Positions 21,040 through 32,593 of a stretch of DNA of 64,000 nucleotides are shown in pieces. How positions within the stretch are numbered: the first letter of the stretch is position 1; each line of letters opens with the position of its first letter. Under the pieces are notes generated by a model, which was not told the origin of the DNA, did no database searches, and saw nothing but the letters and a program-made list of their open reading frames with translations. Both the position numbers and the translations under genes were made by a program. Source of the DNA: Pseudopyrenochaeta lycopersici (taxonomy: Eukaryota; Ascomycota; Dothideomycetes; Pleosporales; Pseudopyrenochaetaceae); the NCBI GenBank assembly GCA_003313425.1, contig NHZP01000043.1, positions 124,001 through 188,000 of the forward strand, in the 5' to 3' direction.

Positions 21040-24000
21040 TCAGCCCCAATCAGGTGAGCAGTCGTTCAGGGCATCGTTGCGGTTCAGCTGATCTCTCCAC
21101 TTTTTCCCGTTCTGATCCTCCATGTCCGAACACAAGCATAGTGCGTAATTTCCGAACCGTGAAGAGGGGTCAATAGTGTCAGCACTGCCAACTACCTTCC
21201 AGAAAAAGCCCGCCCCAGATTCGGTTTTCAGATAGCACACGGGAATGTTAAAGGTGCCCACTTGTCTCGGCGTCAGATCCCTCCAGGTCTGCCAATTGGG
21301 GTTCGAGATCAGGTCGTCCAGGTTCGCACCTTGATCGTAACTATAGCCATACTTTTCGTGCGTATCAATAGAACTTCTGATGACGTCGGTCACAGAGAAG
21401 GTCACATTGAGATCGGCCAAATTCTTGAATCCAGGAGGGTCTCGTTGAGTGTATGCCGTTTCCCCAATGTTTATCGTGGGTTCCATACTATAGAAAAGAG
21501 TATTAGCATTGTATCCCCGTGCATTTGAGGTTGGGAAACAAACCTAAGGAGAACGTATCCCCAGCCATCGTAGTAGGTCATTTGGTCCCATGCGAAGTCG
21601 CTTGACCCGGCTCCTCCGTCGTCTAACGCCAGCGTATCAGCTTTGGGATCGATTGGAGATGTTCGATATACTTACATTCTTCCTTGGTCATGGCGTGACC
21701 GATGATAGTAACAATCGATCCCTTCCAGGAGTAGTCGAGGATAGCGGCGTGTAGGAAGTTGGCAAAGAAGTCACCAAGCTCTATGGAGCTGATGCTGTCA
21801 TATTCCGAATTAGTGTTGAGCACCGGGATTGGCCTGGTGTCGAGCCATCTGCCGTCCCTGAAAAGCTCGTCTAGCACAAGTCTGCCCCCTTCCTCTGGCT
21901 CATATTGCCCCGCTCCAAGGAGACTGTTGTTTATGTCCTCGATCGCCGCGCGCGCCGAGCTAATAAACTTCGCCGCGACCCTGTTGGGGAACTATCGTTA
22001 GCATCCATACTTATGTAAGGGTAACATGGGATGACATGGAGATAGAGAGAGGTCAGGAGAAGGGATAATGGGATAGGGGCGGGACGTATACTTTGAGAGT
22101 TGATCTGTTTTGTCAATTACGCCGTCAGTTGTGGTCAAGGCTGACTCGATCGCCCCAGACACAACCCCGTACATTCCGCTCCCTAACTCCACACCTGCGC
22201 TATCTCCAGCGAAGGTCGTGAATGTGTCGACGATGCCATTGATGTTGCTAAAAAGTTGAGCCAAACCTACATCTTCGAGATTCTCGCCTGGGAAGTACCG
22301 ACTGAGAGCCTCTTGGAGAATGGCGAAACTTAACCCAGCAGAGTCAATCGCCTCGTCGAGTCTGTGATAGTAACCCTGCAGGTTCTTCATAGCCTTCATG
22401 ATGAGATGTGCGCGCCCACTCCCTTTTTCTGTGTTGTAGGCATTACAGTTGCCGGGCACATCACAGTCGCCATGCACGGTGCAGTCGAGGCTGTCGGTCC
22501 CCCAGTCGCTAGCAAAACCCTTGGCTACATTGCCTGTGGCGTCGTCATCGTAAGTAAGCCAATTGGTTAAATATTCACCGGCATCTGTCTGGTCCCACAG
22601 ATCTGCGGGGAAATCGCCCGATTCATCGTGCTCTGTTATACGAGTTATCAGTTGAAATCCAAAGCTGCCGGATATGGAGACTGACCTGTAACCTCATCGC
22701 AGGATGAGTCGCCATTGAGGCCGCCGCCTCCGCCGCCTCCGCCATTACCAGGGAGATTCACAAACGGCGGTTTCCAGTTGCATGTATTGAGGTATGCATA
22801 TACTGCACCGTTCTCAGAGACAGTCAGGTAATCCGCCTTTCCATCTCCATCAATGTCCGCGTAGTATACCATGCCCTGGGAGCTCATGCCTGAGGCGACT
22901 GTACCCAGGTTGGCCCAGTTCCTGACTCGACCACTATCGGGAATGTTTCCGGTATTGTTGAAGGCTTTGGCAGAACCGCCACTGTACTGGATTATGTAGT
23001 CTAGGGAAGGTTATTAAATTTGCATGTATATTTCTGGAGCGGGATCAAGTTACCATCCAGACCGTCACCATTGATGTCTGCAAACCGGATCTTACTGCTT
23101 GGTTCGCCGACACCAGTGGCTATCGTCTCCTTGTTCCTCCAGAGCTGCGAAGGAGGGAAGCTACTCGATTTCGGGCAGGTATTGAGCCAACAGTTTACCG
23201 CGCCGCCGTCATAAACGACGAGGAAGTCAGAACAACCATCCCCGTTGAGATCTGCAAACGAGACCTTGCGTCCCCGCTCACCAACTCCAGGAGAAATGGT
23301 GTAGGGACCGCTCCAGAGACGATTGCCGTTGTCTTTGCCGATGTTTCCGTTGTTCAAATAGCCCTTGACGGCACCTCCACCGTAGATGACCAAGTAATCG
23401 TCCAAGCCATCGCCGTTAATGTCGTGGAATTCGATACGCGATGAGGTGAGGTCCTCGTCTAGGCCTGGGGCAATCTCTCCTACGTCATCCCATTTGTCCT
23501 GGCCTCGGTTGACCCATGCACGAGCACGCCCATTGTGATCGACGACGACAATATCAACACCCTTGGTAGCGGAGACTTTGGCGAAGCGAATAGCTCTTCC
23601 CTTGGACCCGACGATGCCATTGTTCTTCCACATCCGGATACTTCCATCATTCGAAACGGCCAAAAAATCGGGAAGACCTAAATTGGGCGTACAAGTCAGT
23701 GATACGTGTTTTTACTAAAGCGTAGGGATATGAGAAGGGAGCGATACTCGAACGGTTCGTATCGCGTCTGCACAATATGCAGGATATGCACCCCGGGCTT
23801 ACTTACCGTCTCCATCCATGTCGGCAAACCGTATCATGTCACCGGTCACACCTGAGACCCCTGGGACAATAGTGCCGAGCGAGTCCCAGTTACTTCGGTC
23901 ACCCCCTCCGTCGTTCAAGGCTCCAGTGTTTGACCAAGCTCGAACGGCACCGCCTTCGTATATGACGAGGTAGTCTAAGCAACGTTAGCCTATGACCAAG

Positions 24001-25444
24001 TAAGTGTCTAGGGCAGAATCAACTTACCCGCAAGCCCATCTCCATCAATGTCCTGGATCGAGGCTCGATTGGCAGGCATTCCTGCCGGTCCAGGTGCAAT
24101 AGTCTCTATGCCCTCCCAATTCACCCTGTCGCTGTCCTTGCCGTTGTTGTGAGAATTCTGAGCCCATTTAACAGCGCCACCGGAATATACAAGAACGTAG
24201 TCTGCGTAACCATCGCCATCGATATCCTGGAAGTGGATAATGTCACTGTGTTCGTCTCTCGTAACCCATTTGGGATCGAGGGCCTCGAATTTCTTGCCAT
24301 TGTCGACGTTCTTCCACACCTTGGCCTTGCCATCCTTGTACAGGGCAATCATGTCCGCCTTGCCATCGCCGTCGACGTCTACCATGCGGACCATGTCACC
24401 CCTGACGCCCGTCCACGCTGGGTTTACACTTCCCAGACTTGTCCATTGGTTGGGCTTCCCACCGTTGATCCAGGCGGAGACAGCGCCGCCATCATAGGCA
24501 AGAATGTAGTCGGCTAAGCCGTCGTTGTTAAGGTCAGCCAAGATGACCTTATCACGCGATGCACCGGCCGGACCAGTCATGACGATACCGACTTCCTCCC
24601 AGACGGAGATTCCGTCAAAGACCTTGCCTTGGGCTTCCCAGTTCCCAGTCCCACAGCTACCGTCGACAACGCCACCACCACCGGAGTTACTGTCGGAACC
24701 AAGGCCAATGTTGCTGGGCAGCTTGCTAGCATCGACTTTGGTGGGCTGCGAGATCCAGCCACGTTCGTGCGCTTCCAAGATTCCATTGAACCATGCCACG
24801 GCCATCTTCTCGTAGCCTTGGTCGTTGGGGTGCTTCCGATCAGAGAGATCGCCGGCAGTGATTTGCGTTGGCACAGAGAGAACGTGCTGACCGGCTCCTT
24901 GCTTACGTTTGATGATGGTTCCGAGCTGAGCGTTGAATGTATCGGTTCTTCGCTGCATGCCTGGATCATTGGCCCAGATGACAGGCATAACGAGGACGAC
25001 AGCCTTGGGGGAGCCTTTCCAGATATCGTCCATGATCCCCTCGATCAGGTCCGTTGCGATGCCCAAATCAATCTGTTTGTCCATGTTGTTGGTACCGGCA
25101 TGGACGAGCACGATGTTGGGCTGCGCCGCAATAGACAGCTTGAGAAACTCCCTGATCTGCGCGAGGTACTTCCCGCTATGGCCCTGGTGGTCACCGTCGA
25201 CGGGCATCTTGGGGGACTTCTGGGTGCCAATCATATCAACTGTGCTGTCGTCGTAGGCCAGGAGCTTCTGTCTCAAGCGTTTGCGGTAGCCGTTTCCATC
25301 AGATGCACCGTTTCCCTTGGTGATGGAGTCGCCAAGGGGCATGATGCGGAGGTCGGGTAAGGACTGGCTGGCGACGAGTGGTATGACTATATATAGCAAA
25401 ACAATTGCCCAAGTCAAGGCGTGACATAAGGGGGAGTACCCCAT
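21040..25444 (-). CDS. Secreted SGNH/CE3-type esterase with ten FG-GAP/VCBS repeats
   Basis: Eight exons on the minus strand (24028-25444, 23807-23974, 23054-23677, 22686-23000, 22092-22632, 21676-21980, 21544-21622, 21040-21487) join in frame to 1,298 residues. Residues 1-27 are a signal peptide. Residues 30-235 are a carbohydrate-esterase family 3 domain: LRIMPLGDSIT with nucleophile Ser40, VLVHAGTNN and DRKHPNDQGYEKM with the Asp/His pair; relatives deacetylate xylan. A Gly/Ser-rich linker leads to ten FG-GAP/VCBS units of the form DxDGDGxADY...GGAVxxWxN, which bind calcium in a beta-propeller. A second Gly-rich linker precedes a C-terminal region of about 430 residues with conserved-looking cysteines (DCTVHGDCDVPGNC) that I cannot name. 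The gene appears intact and is probably an extracellular enzyme. Confidence 0.88.
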
Positions 25445-26117
25445 GGTGAACGTGAACCCGTTGGAGTCGTAAACGAAAGGACGAAAGCAAAGGACGAAGT
25501 GAAGGTCTTCAGCTCATAGGGTGAAAACATCGAAAACTGGCGACTACAACACTTATAAACATTCCGTGTTGCTGAACAAAATTGCTCGTTTGATTCATAG
25601 GCTTCCATCGTGTTGGTGTGCGGACGTTCGATACGGATAAATCCAGCTTGTAAAGCGCTAGGCCCCGAACTAACGTACGCGCTTAGTGGACGCCGTGGAC
25701 GCCGTATGCTACGAAGTTACGGCCACCATTCCAACGATCTCACACATGGCTCAACCGTCTAGTCTGCGGTCAGGCGTGCAAAGACCAATCTGCATGCCCC
25801 ACAAAAACTGACTTAGTGGTTACTATTCTTACAATTCTCCGTCTTGGTCCGACGCTACCTGAACCCTTGGGTTCGATATAGTCTGTTCTGTTATAGTCTT
25901 GCGAACCTTTTGCTCGTGGCTCATGAATTACTACTTTGGGACGGTTAGATCAGCGACAGTCTACCTACCGCGCTATGTAGGTAGATACGCGTAAATCAAA
26001 TTAGGTGATTGGTTCTCGTCGGGAAGCTGTTACGATCCTGAGGAACACTGAACGTAGGGCGACAATTACGAGCCAGTGCGGCACGGTTGCGGCACCGTCG
26101 ACCCACACGGAAAGAAG
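25445..26117. promoter_or_regulatory. Upstream region of the esterase gene
   Basis: No coding region seen. The 670 bases upstream of the start at 25444 (minus) must contain its promoter; no specific element can be assigned. Confidence 0.3.
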
Positions 26118-26677
26118 CGGCAAATTTCCGCTATACCACTGCTTGGCGTAATAATTTCCCATCTACCACTGTTTTGAGTACACTACCACACACGTGACGT
26201 CAGCTCAAAAAATATCCCAAATGTCACTGTTTCTATCCCAGATGCCACTGATTCTGACCTACTAAAATTTAGTGGCCCCGTGTCAACAATACGGTCGGTT
26301 GCCCCCAGATTATAGGCTGTCGCTCCCCAGTTTATGGGCGGTTGGCCTCCATCAAGCTAGGCGGCCGACAGCCCAAAACGCATCCAACGCGATATAAGAC
26401 TCAACGCGTTCTGACGCCAATAACAAGTCCTACCACCCAACACCAAAAATAACGGCATCATAATACAGACTCTCTTTTTATGTAAAAATGCTTTTGTCTA
26501 CTGCTCGAGAGCGTCTGGGGGAGGCGCGAAGCCCACTAATAAAACGGTGGCATTTGGGATAGAAACAGTGACATTTGGGATATTTTTTGAGCTGACGTCA
26601 CGTGTGTGGTAGTGTACTCAAAACAGTGGTAGATGGGAAATTATTACGCCAAGCAGTGGTATAGCGGAAATTTGCCG
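26118..26677. mobile_element. Fold-back element (MITE-like) with 123-bp perfect inverted arms
   Basis: Arms 26118-26240 and 26555-26677 are perfect reverse complements over 123 bp, and extend about 8 bp further inward with one mismatch. They begin cggcaaatttccgctatacc and contain the palindromic word tgacgtca next to cacgtg. The 314-bp centre has no open frame. The structure fits a non-autonomous DNA transposon or fold-back element. The immediate flanks (ending aaagaag, starting aataccag) show no convincing target duplication, so superfamily is unknown. The arms are undiverged, implying a recent origin or ongoing correction. Confidence 0.88.
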
Positions 26678-28104
26678 AATACCAGTAGCTATAGATAGTT
26701 TAAGGCCTTATAAATCACTCCACCAAAAAAAAACTGCAAAAACAGCTATAGTATGAGGCTCAATAGCCTCAATTTAGTTCTGCGTTTTGGTGTTCGGGTG
26801 TTGCGTTCCGCGGGGTGTTTCGTTACGGGGTGAACCTCGGTAATTGGCATAGCTCAGGCGGTCCGTGGGCGGCTGTTTTTGACGGTGCGTGGGATATTGC
26901 AGGATTGAGTCTGGCCTCCTTGAAGTAGCACAGACCATTAAGCTCGGCACGGTAGTGTTCGGCCACCCCAAATGCAATTTTTCAGGCGACTTGACTGATA
27001 GAAGGTACCGGAGCGCTGCATTGTTCTACTTGAGGATGTTGATGCAGCCAGCCTGAATCGTACACAAGACAGCAATACGGATGCTAGGCGAAGCCTTAGT
27101 AGGTATAACAGCATGAGCAAGCAGCTCGCTCGGCTCGTCACGTCCACAATCATGTGAAGTCTCTGGCCATGAATTAGCAAGAATGCAAAAATATACTTTG
27201 GCTCGCTCGTGGATGTCGACCTCGACTGAGGCCGCCCTGTCAGCGGCATACTTAAAGCTCTTCTCTCCCTCTTCCCAGACCACAAACCCCATGAATGAGG
27301 ACCAGTTCCCCCTCCCCCCCCCCCAAACTTCCTCCTCCTCGTTATACCACGGCCGTCTATCGCGTTCCTTCTTATCCGCCGTAGTTTCGGCATTAACCCT
27401 ACTCCCTTTACTAGTACATCTCTTAGTGCCCGCCATCGTGTGCCGCCGCCTAGCTGTCGAAGATTCTTCTGATGACAGCAAATACACAGAGTCTGATATA
27501 GACTGCAGTGCTGATTCAGATACAGATTACCTATAAGGCATGGTTGGCTTTGTCATGTTCAACCGCGCTGAAAGGTTTCGGGCTGTCAGAATTTTTTTGA
27601 ATGTTTTTTTGGTCAGAAGGGGTGATGATTGATTGTTTCTGTCTGTTCCTTTTTTCTATAGCTCCTCTGCTTCCGGAGGTTCCGTAGATCGCAATAGTTA
27701 TCGGTCCTACTATTTATCGCTCTTTCCTTGTATTTGACAATCTGACACGGGCACACAGGGTTTTCAGGCACCTTGCGCAATTAACTAGAGCTTGGCTCTA
27801 TTGCTTGATATTGCCCCTTAGTAGATGCATAGCGGGTGTTGTGAGCATTCGCTCGCTGGCTATATCGCAGCCAATATAACAAAGCTCGGCGACCCTCTTT
27901 CTAAGTAAGATGTAGTAGTTAAGCCTTGTCATAACCTGTTGCTGTGGTTCAATACCGACTGCCACTTGATAGCCCGGCTGACCATTCGGTTCAATAAATT
28001 AAGTGCTTGAAACACCTGCTGCTATGAAAGAACTAGCTCTAGATTTGCTGGTGCAACTTCGTTTACTCACCAAGAAGTAAAGAGTGAGATGGAGCACCAA
28101 ATGG
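26678..28104. other. No gene recognised
   Basis: Open frames exist on both strands at 26938-27536 but show no domain; a C-rich run lies at about 27308-27326. A T-rich stretch occurs at 27585-27660. Nothing else is supported. Confidence 0.35.
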
Positions 28105-28827
28105 TCAGTTCCTTACTCCTTGCAACAAACGGGGAGCTAATGCGTAAACTAGGCCGGAAAATATTCTCGTTGTACCTGCAAGGAATATGTGGTCGATGAG
28201 ATTCGTTTTGCAACTACAAAATTCTATGAGAAGCTTCCGGAACTTAAGCAAGTCGCCTGAGTTGATAGAATTGACGGATGGCTTCAAAGACTGGCCATCG
28301 GTGATTCGACTTAACAGCAGCTGGTTTAGCTTAACCGACGCCTCATCCCAGCTAGGAATGCGAGAAGCGGCAGTGCCTAGCACTTTGCAGAACTTCCAGC
28401 CCATCGACACCCAGTGATAGTGTTGGACCTTCTTCAGGCCCCAGTACCCGCTTGCCTTGGTTAGAGGAGGGAGGCATTGCTTCCTCACCTCGATTCTAGA
28501 CTCGGCTATGCCAATGAAACGCCCCCACTGTTTTTCATCCATGGCGCTGGCATCGCTGCTATCGATAATAGCTCCGACACCTCCCTGCGTCTCTCCTTCG
28601 ACGTCGGCTCTTTGTAACCAAGACCGCTTTTTCTCTCTGTATTGTTGGCATTCAGCCACCATAACCCTATCTATGCACAGGAAGAGCCAGTCTAGCTCGG
28701 CGTGCTGCTCGAGGAGCTTGTCTCGCATCGCTACGCACGCTTGTAGTTTGTCGGTGCCATCGTCGATCGATTGCAGACGCGCTCGGAAGGCCTCAATCTT
28801 CGCAGGAACTGGATTGACTAGTCGCAA
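28105..28827 (-). repeat. Dispersed repeat, copy C, with a 240-codon open frame
   Basis: The open minus frame begins MRLVNPVPAKIEAFRARLQS and includes MRDKLLEQHAELDWLFLCID, SAMDEKQWGRFIG and, at its end, the shared module FRKLLIEFCSCKTNLIDHIF. The DEKQW word recurs in copy F and the end module in copies A, B and E. This is the longest frame for the family. No known domain is recognised; the N-terminal part is helical and charged. It may be the family's own protein or a captured host gene. Confidence 0.5.
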
Positions 28828-29950
28828 ACCGACTTCATCGTCCCACAGCTGGCTATGAATCGATGAGCCGCGTATCCAGACAGCCAGACCGTGTAGGTTA
28901 TCTCAGTCTTTAGAGAAGCCTAAGAGAGAGAGGTGCCTTGAAGAGATCCAGGGGGGATAGAAACAACAATGACGGACCTGGAGAGAAATGCAGGTGATCA
29001 TTTGGTTGAAAGCAGAAGACGGGACGGGACGAAGGGAAACGTACATCTTGAATGGCGATAGATGTCTTCCATCGGCTTCGTGCTTGATCGTTGTTAAGAT
29101 TTGATGGCTACACGAAAGCCGAATCAGTCTCCTGGCTTGTGAAGCATGCGCAAGTCACAGCCTACGGCCCGCTTTGTTTTATCTTTAACCATATTAATCT
29201 CAATAGCGCTCAAGTTGTATCATCCGCAGACAGTCAGAGTAGTCTACCATCACTAACACGCACTCAACGAGTGAGACTGACGAAGTAGTTTTGGCCATAC
29301 TTTGGAGAAGGATGTGTAAGCGAACTAACAACAACTTAGCGGTTTGATAACGGAAACGAAAGAATGCATGGCATGTTAGCGTGGTATAGCATTTCAACAA
29401 AGGGTGCGTTAAAGCTTTATTGCAGTCAGAACCTCTACTGGGCGGTAAAGATAGACTGGCGTTGATATGGGTACCTTTTACTCCGGCCCCGTTGACGGTA
29501 GCCGTCGCCAACGCCATCTCGTTGACACTGGACCGGAGGGGCTCTAGCCTCGCACACCAGAGGTCGCAGCTATCCACATAGCACAGCTAGCCGACTCGCC
29601 GATGCGTCGCTTGACAGGCAAACAGCAAAATCGTATGAAAGGAGAAAGCACATCCCGCTGAACATTGAATAATAGGGATAGCCAATAGACTTTGCGACTA
29701 TATTGTTTCCTACATTGATGTGCATCAAGTCTAGGTTCCCAGTCACTGCCTTTGTAGGAGTGAGCTATCAGATTCAGCCACGGCCATGGTGCAAGCGGTG
29801 TTCATCGATGACGTGGTCGGAGTGCTTGTGCTGAAGTCATGCAGTTCCTGTGAAGCAGGGCTCCTGGACGCTCACCTTCGCTAGTTCATGACGAGCTCGA
29901 CGGCAATGGGCTGGCGACTTGATCACCAGTGGAGGGTATACTTTGTCCTT
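28828..29950. other. No gene recognised
   Basis: A short segment near 29515-29550 (ctcgttgacactggacc) recurs at 57867-57885 next to another repeat. No coding region is supported. Confidence 0.35.
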
Positions 29951-29958
29951 AGCAAGAG

Positions 29959-30222
29959 TTAGCCCTCAATAGGCGTGAGAGGTGAGGGGCCTACAAGAGC
30001 ATCTCGATCTGGCGGCGACCAAGGCTGGCCTGTCTTATCCATGGATGCGAAAACATTGTATCGACCGTTGCGATACGCTAGGGAGTATATGTCCGCGTCG
30101 TATTCGTGTCACAGCTTCGACAGCTTTCCGTAGAGGGTTTTCAAGAGCTTCTGGTAGTTGTTGTTGGCGGCTCGTCTTGCATTCGTATGCGCTACCAGCT
30201 GGGACTGCGATTGGGACGACAT
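29959..30222 (-). pseudogene. Short MADS-like protein, relic (dispersed repeat copy D)
   Basis: The minus frame from the ATG at 30222 reads MSSQSQSQLVAHTNARRAAN, then NNYQKLLKTLYGKLSKL, one in-frame TGA, and DADIYSLAYRNGRYNVFASM, DKTGQPWSPPDRDAL, to a stop at 29959. Apart from the single TGA the 88-codon frame is open, making this the best preserved version of the small protein also present in copies A and E. The pattern (basic helix, then a LAYRNGRY beta strand and a WxPP word) resembles short fungal MADS-box proteins, which bind DNA; the assignment is tentative. Confidence 0.5.
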
Positions 30223-30267
30223 GGCTGCAGTGCTGGAAACACGACCTGATCGTCTTGCGTAAACTAT

Positions 30268-31080
30268 GAATGTGAGCGGATGATGAATGGAGTAAGATGC
30301 CTATTAAAGTGGCGGTTGCTCTTTCAGACCCATGTATCACGCTGGCAAGGGATGGACGCCACCACTGACGACCACGCTAGAAATCACGCTGGCAGCGACT
30401 GTGTGCGATAGCCATGAGCCAGTCCACGATGGATGTTAGGTCAACTGTGGTGATACTCTTCAGCGGTTGCGCTTGGCATAACTGCAATGCCATTGTTCGT
30501 ATGCTGTACCGATAGCAGCGCCGACTGCGAGTCTGAGAAGATGGCATGCTGGCTGCTAGTGTTGGGGAGCATTTTCTATCAAGAGCTATACATGGCGGAC
30601 ACTGCAGCTGGTTGGCTGCCTCGTTGATGGAAAACAGTCCTGCAGTCTTGTTGAGGGTATGTTCCTTACCATGAGTATGGAGCGCATGATGGACGAAGGT
30701 CTTCACAGGCAATGCAATAACAGGGAAAGCGACAGTGTACAGAAGGAGAGGAAATGGAGACAAAGGGCGGGCGCAACTACATAGGCCTAAGTTAGTCAAA
30801 GAGAGGCTAAGAGTGGAATGAAGGGTGGAGGGTAAGGACTGCTGAATGCGGAGTGCGAAATGGGCTCCGCGCCAACGTCGAAAGTGGCCTTTCTTCACAC
30901 GCCGATCTAAGTTTAGAAGCTTACATGTCTTACTCCGCCATTTCGAGTATCGCTTGCGAATGTGCCGCAACAACTGATCACTTCTGGTCTCTGTTTCCCT
31001 TTTTCTTGTCTTTTACACGTGTGAGACTTGAACAGGTAGCCTCAGCCTCGGCAAGCGTAGTAGACACTCAAGACCCTCTG
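30268..31080 (-). repeat. Dispersed repeat, copy D spacer
   Basis: 30268-30402 is the reverse complement of 18725-18870. 30780-31080 resembles the spacer that in copies A and E lies between the MADS-like relic and the unknown module (minus frame SKWRSKTCKLLNLD matches SKWWSMTCKLLNLD near 9640). No gene is supported. Confidence 0.5.
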
Positions 31081-31315
31081 TAAAAATATAAACCGTACGT
31101 GTGTTACTATGCAGACTTTGGCTGTATACGTAGTGAGCAAGTTCAAGCAGAAAAATTGTCTAAGTAGTAGTGCCTGACTGCTTCCAGTGAAACCATTCTG
31201 GTTTAGACGCTTAGAGCTTATTTTGACTCTTGTGGAGGTTTCCTTTTCTTTTGGGCTGGAGTAGTGTGCTGAGTGGCCTAGTGCGCTGAGTGGTCAGTGG
31301 TGCATAGCACAATGG

Positions 31316-32340
31316 TCAATTTAAGGTTATTGGGGTAAGCGAGTTCCTTACGCCTTGCAACAAACGGGTAGCTAATGCGTAAACTAGCCCGGAAAATGTT
31401 CTTGTTGTACCTGCGAGGAATATGTGGTCGATGAGATCCGTTTTGCCACTACAACATTCTATGAGAAGCTTCCGGAACTCAAGTGCACTTGCTATCATCG
31501 AATTCATGACCATAGTATCATCACCTAAGTAAGGGGTGTAATAGCTCTGGGGAGGAAGGAGGAGGGAGCGCAACCAGATAAGCGTAGTTAAAGAGAGGCA
31601 AAGAGCGGAATGAAGGATGGAGGATGAGGACTGCTGAGTACGGAATGCGAAATGGGCTTTGCACAAACGTCGAAAGCGGCCTTTCTTCACACAGGATCTA
31701 AATTTAGAAGCTTACACGTCATACTCCACCATTTTGAGTATGGCTTGCGAACGCGCCCCAACACGATCACCTTTTCTCGTCTTTCAAACGTGTGAGGCTC
31801 GAAATGGTGTCTCTTGGGGTAACGTTACATATCTTCGCTGCCGTTCTTCAATGTACCATCCACCGCGTTTTTATTATCCAATCACTAACCTGCCTTGATG
31901 GCTTTGATTGTAATACATTCCACATTTGCCGATTTGCTGAGGTCGCACGGCGCATGTGAACCCGCTGCGTGAGGTAACCTGAGCTCGTCCACGTCGAGGC
32001 TGATGGCAATGCGACGGCGACTTTATCACCGGCGAGGGACACAATCTGTCCTTGAAAAGACTTAGTCCTTGATAGCTGCAATGAAGGGGGGCTTACAAAG
32101 AATATCTTGACTTGGCGGCAACCAGGACTGACCTGTCTTGTCTCTAGAGATGAATCCGTTGAAGCGGCCATTGCGATGGGCAAGAAAATAAATATCTGTG
32201 CCGTATTCTCGGCATAACTTCTCCAATCTTTGGTAACTTAGAGGGTTTTGGATAGCTTCTGGTAGTAGTTGTTCGCAGCTCTTCCTGCCTTTGCGCGTGC
32301 TGGTAGCTGCGATTGCTGTTGAGAGGCCATCACTGTGTTA
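31316..32340 (-). repeat. Dispersed repeat, copy E (MADS-like relic plus unknown module)
   Basis: Read on the minus strand, an ATG at 32330 opens a MADS-like frame: MASQQQSQLPARAKAGRAAN, NYYQKLSKTL, then a single-base frameshift, then KLCREYGTDIYFLAHRNGRF and DKTGQSWLPPSQDIL near 32090. The spacer and the module FRKLLIECCSGKTDLIDHIF (31550-31340) follow. The copy is nearly identical to copy A in opposite orientation 22 kb away, implying recent duplication or sequence exchange. Confidence 0.7.
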
Positions 32341-32593
32341 CCGAAGATTGGGCCAGTATATTCAGTATTGAACGTATTTATTATCAATCTTGGAACGGGA
32401 CCATGCCAAAGTCCCACCAATCAATCTGGATGCAACCGAAGCATCAATGGAAGCATTCTCAGAACACCACCACCACCAAACCTAGGCAGTACCCCGTAGA
32501 CCCAGACTTTGTATTCCCAGTGACCGAAACCAAGTCCCTATGAATAGTATATTGAACAAAAAAACCGACACCGATCGCTAAAAAATAGATGCT

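Noticed and set aside
24008..25360. Long plus-strand open frames opposite the esterase gene
   Set aside because: They lie antisense to a well-supported eight-exon gene and show no domain.
26938..27536. Open frames on both strands near a C-rich run
   Set aside because: No recognisable family and low-complexity composition; cannot support a gene.
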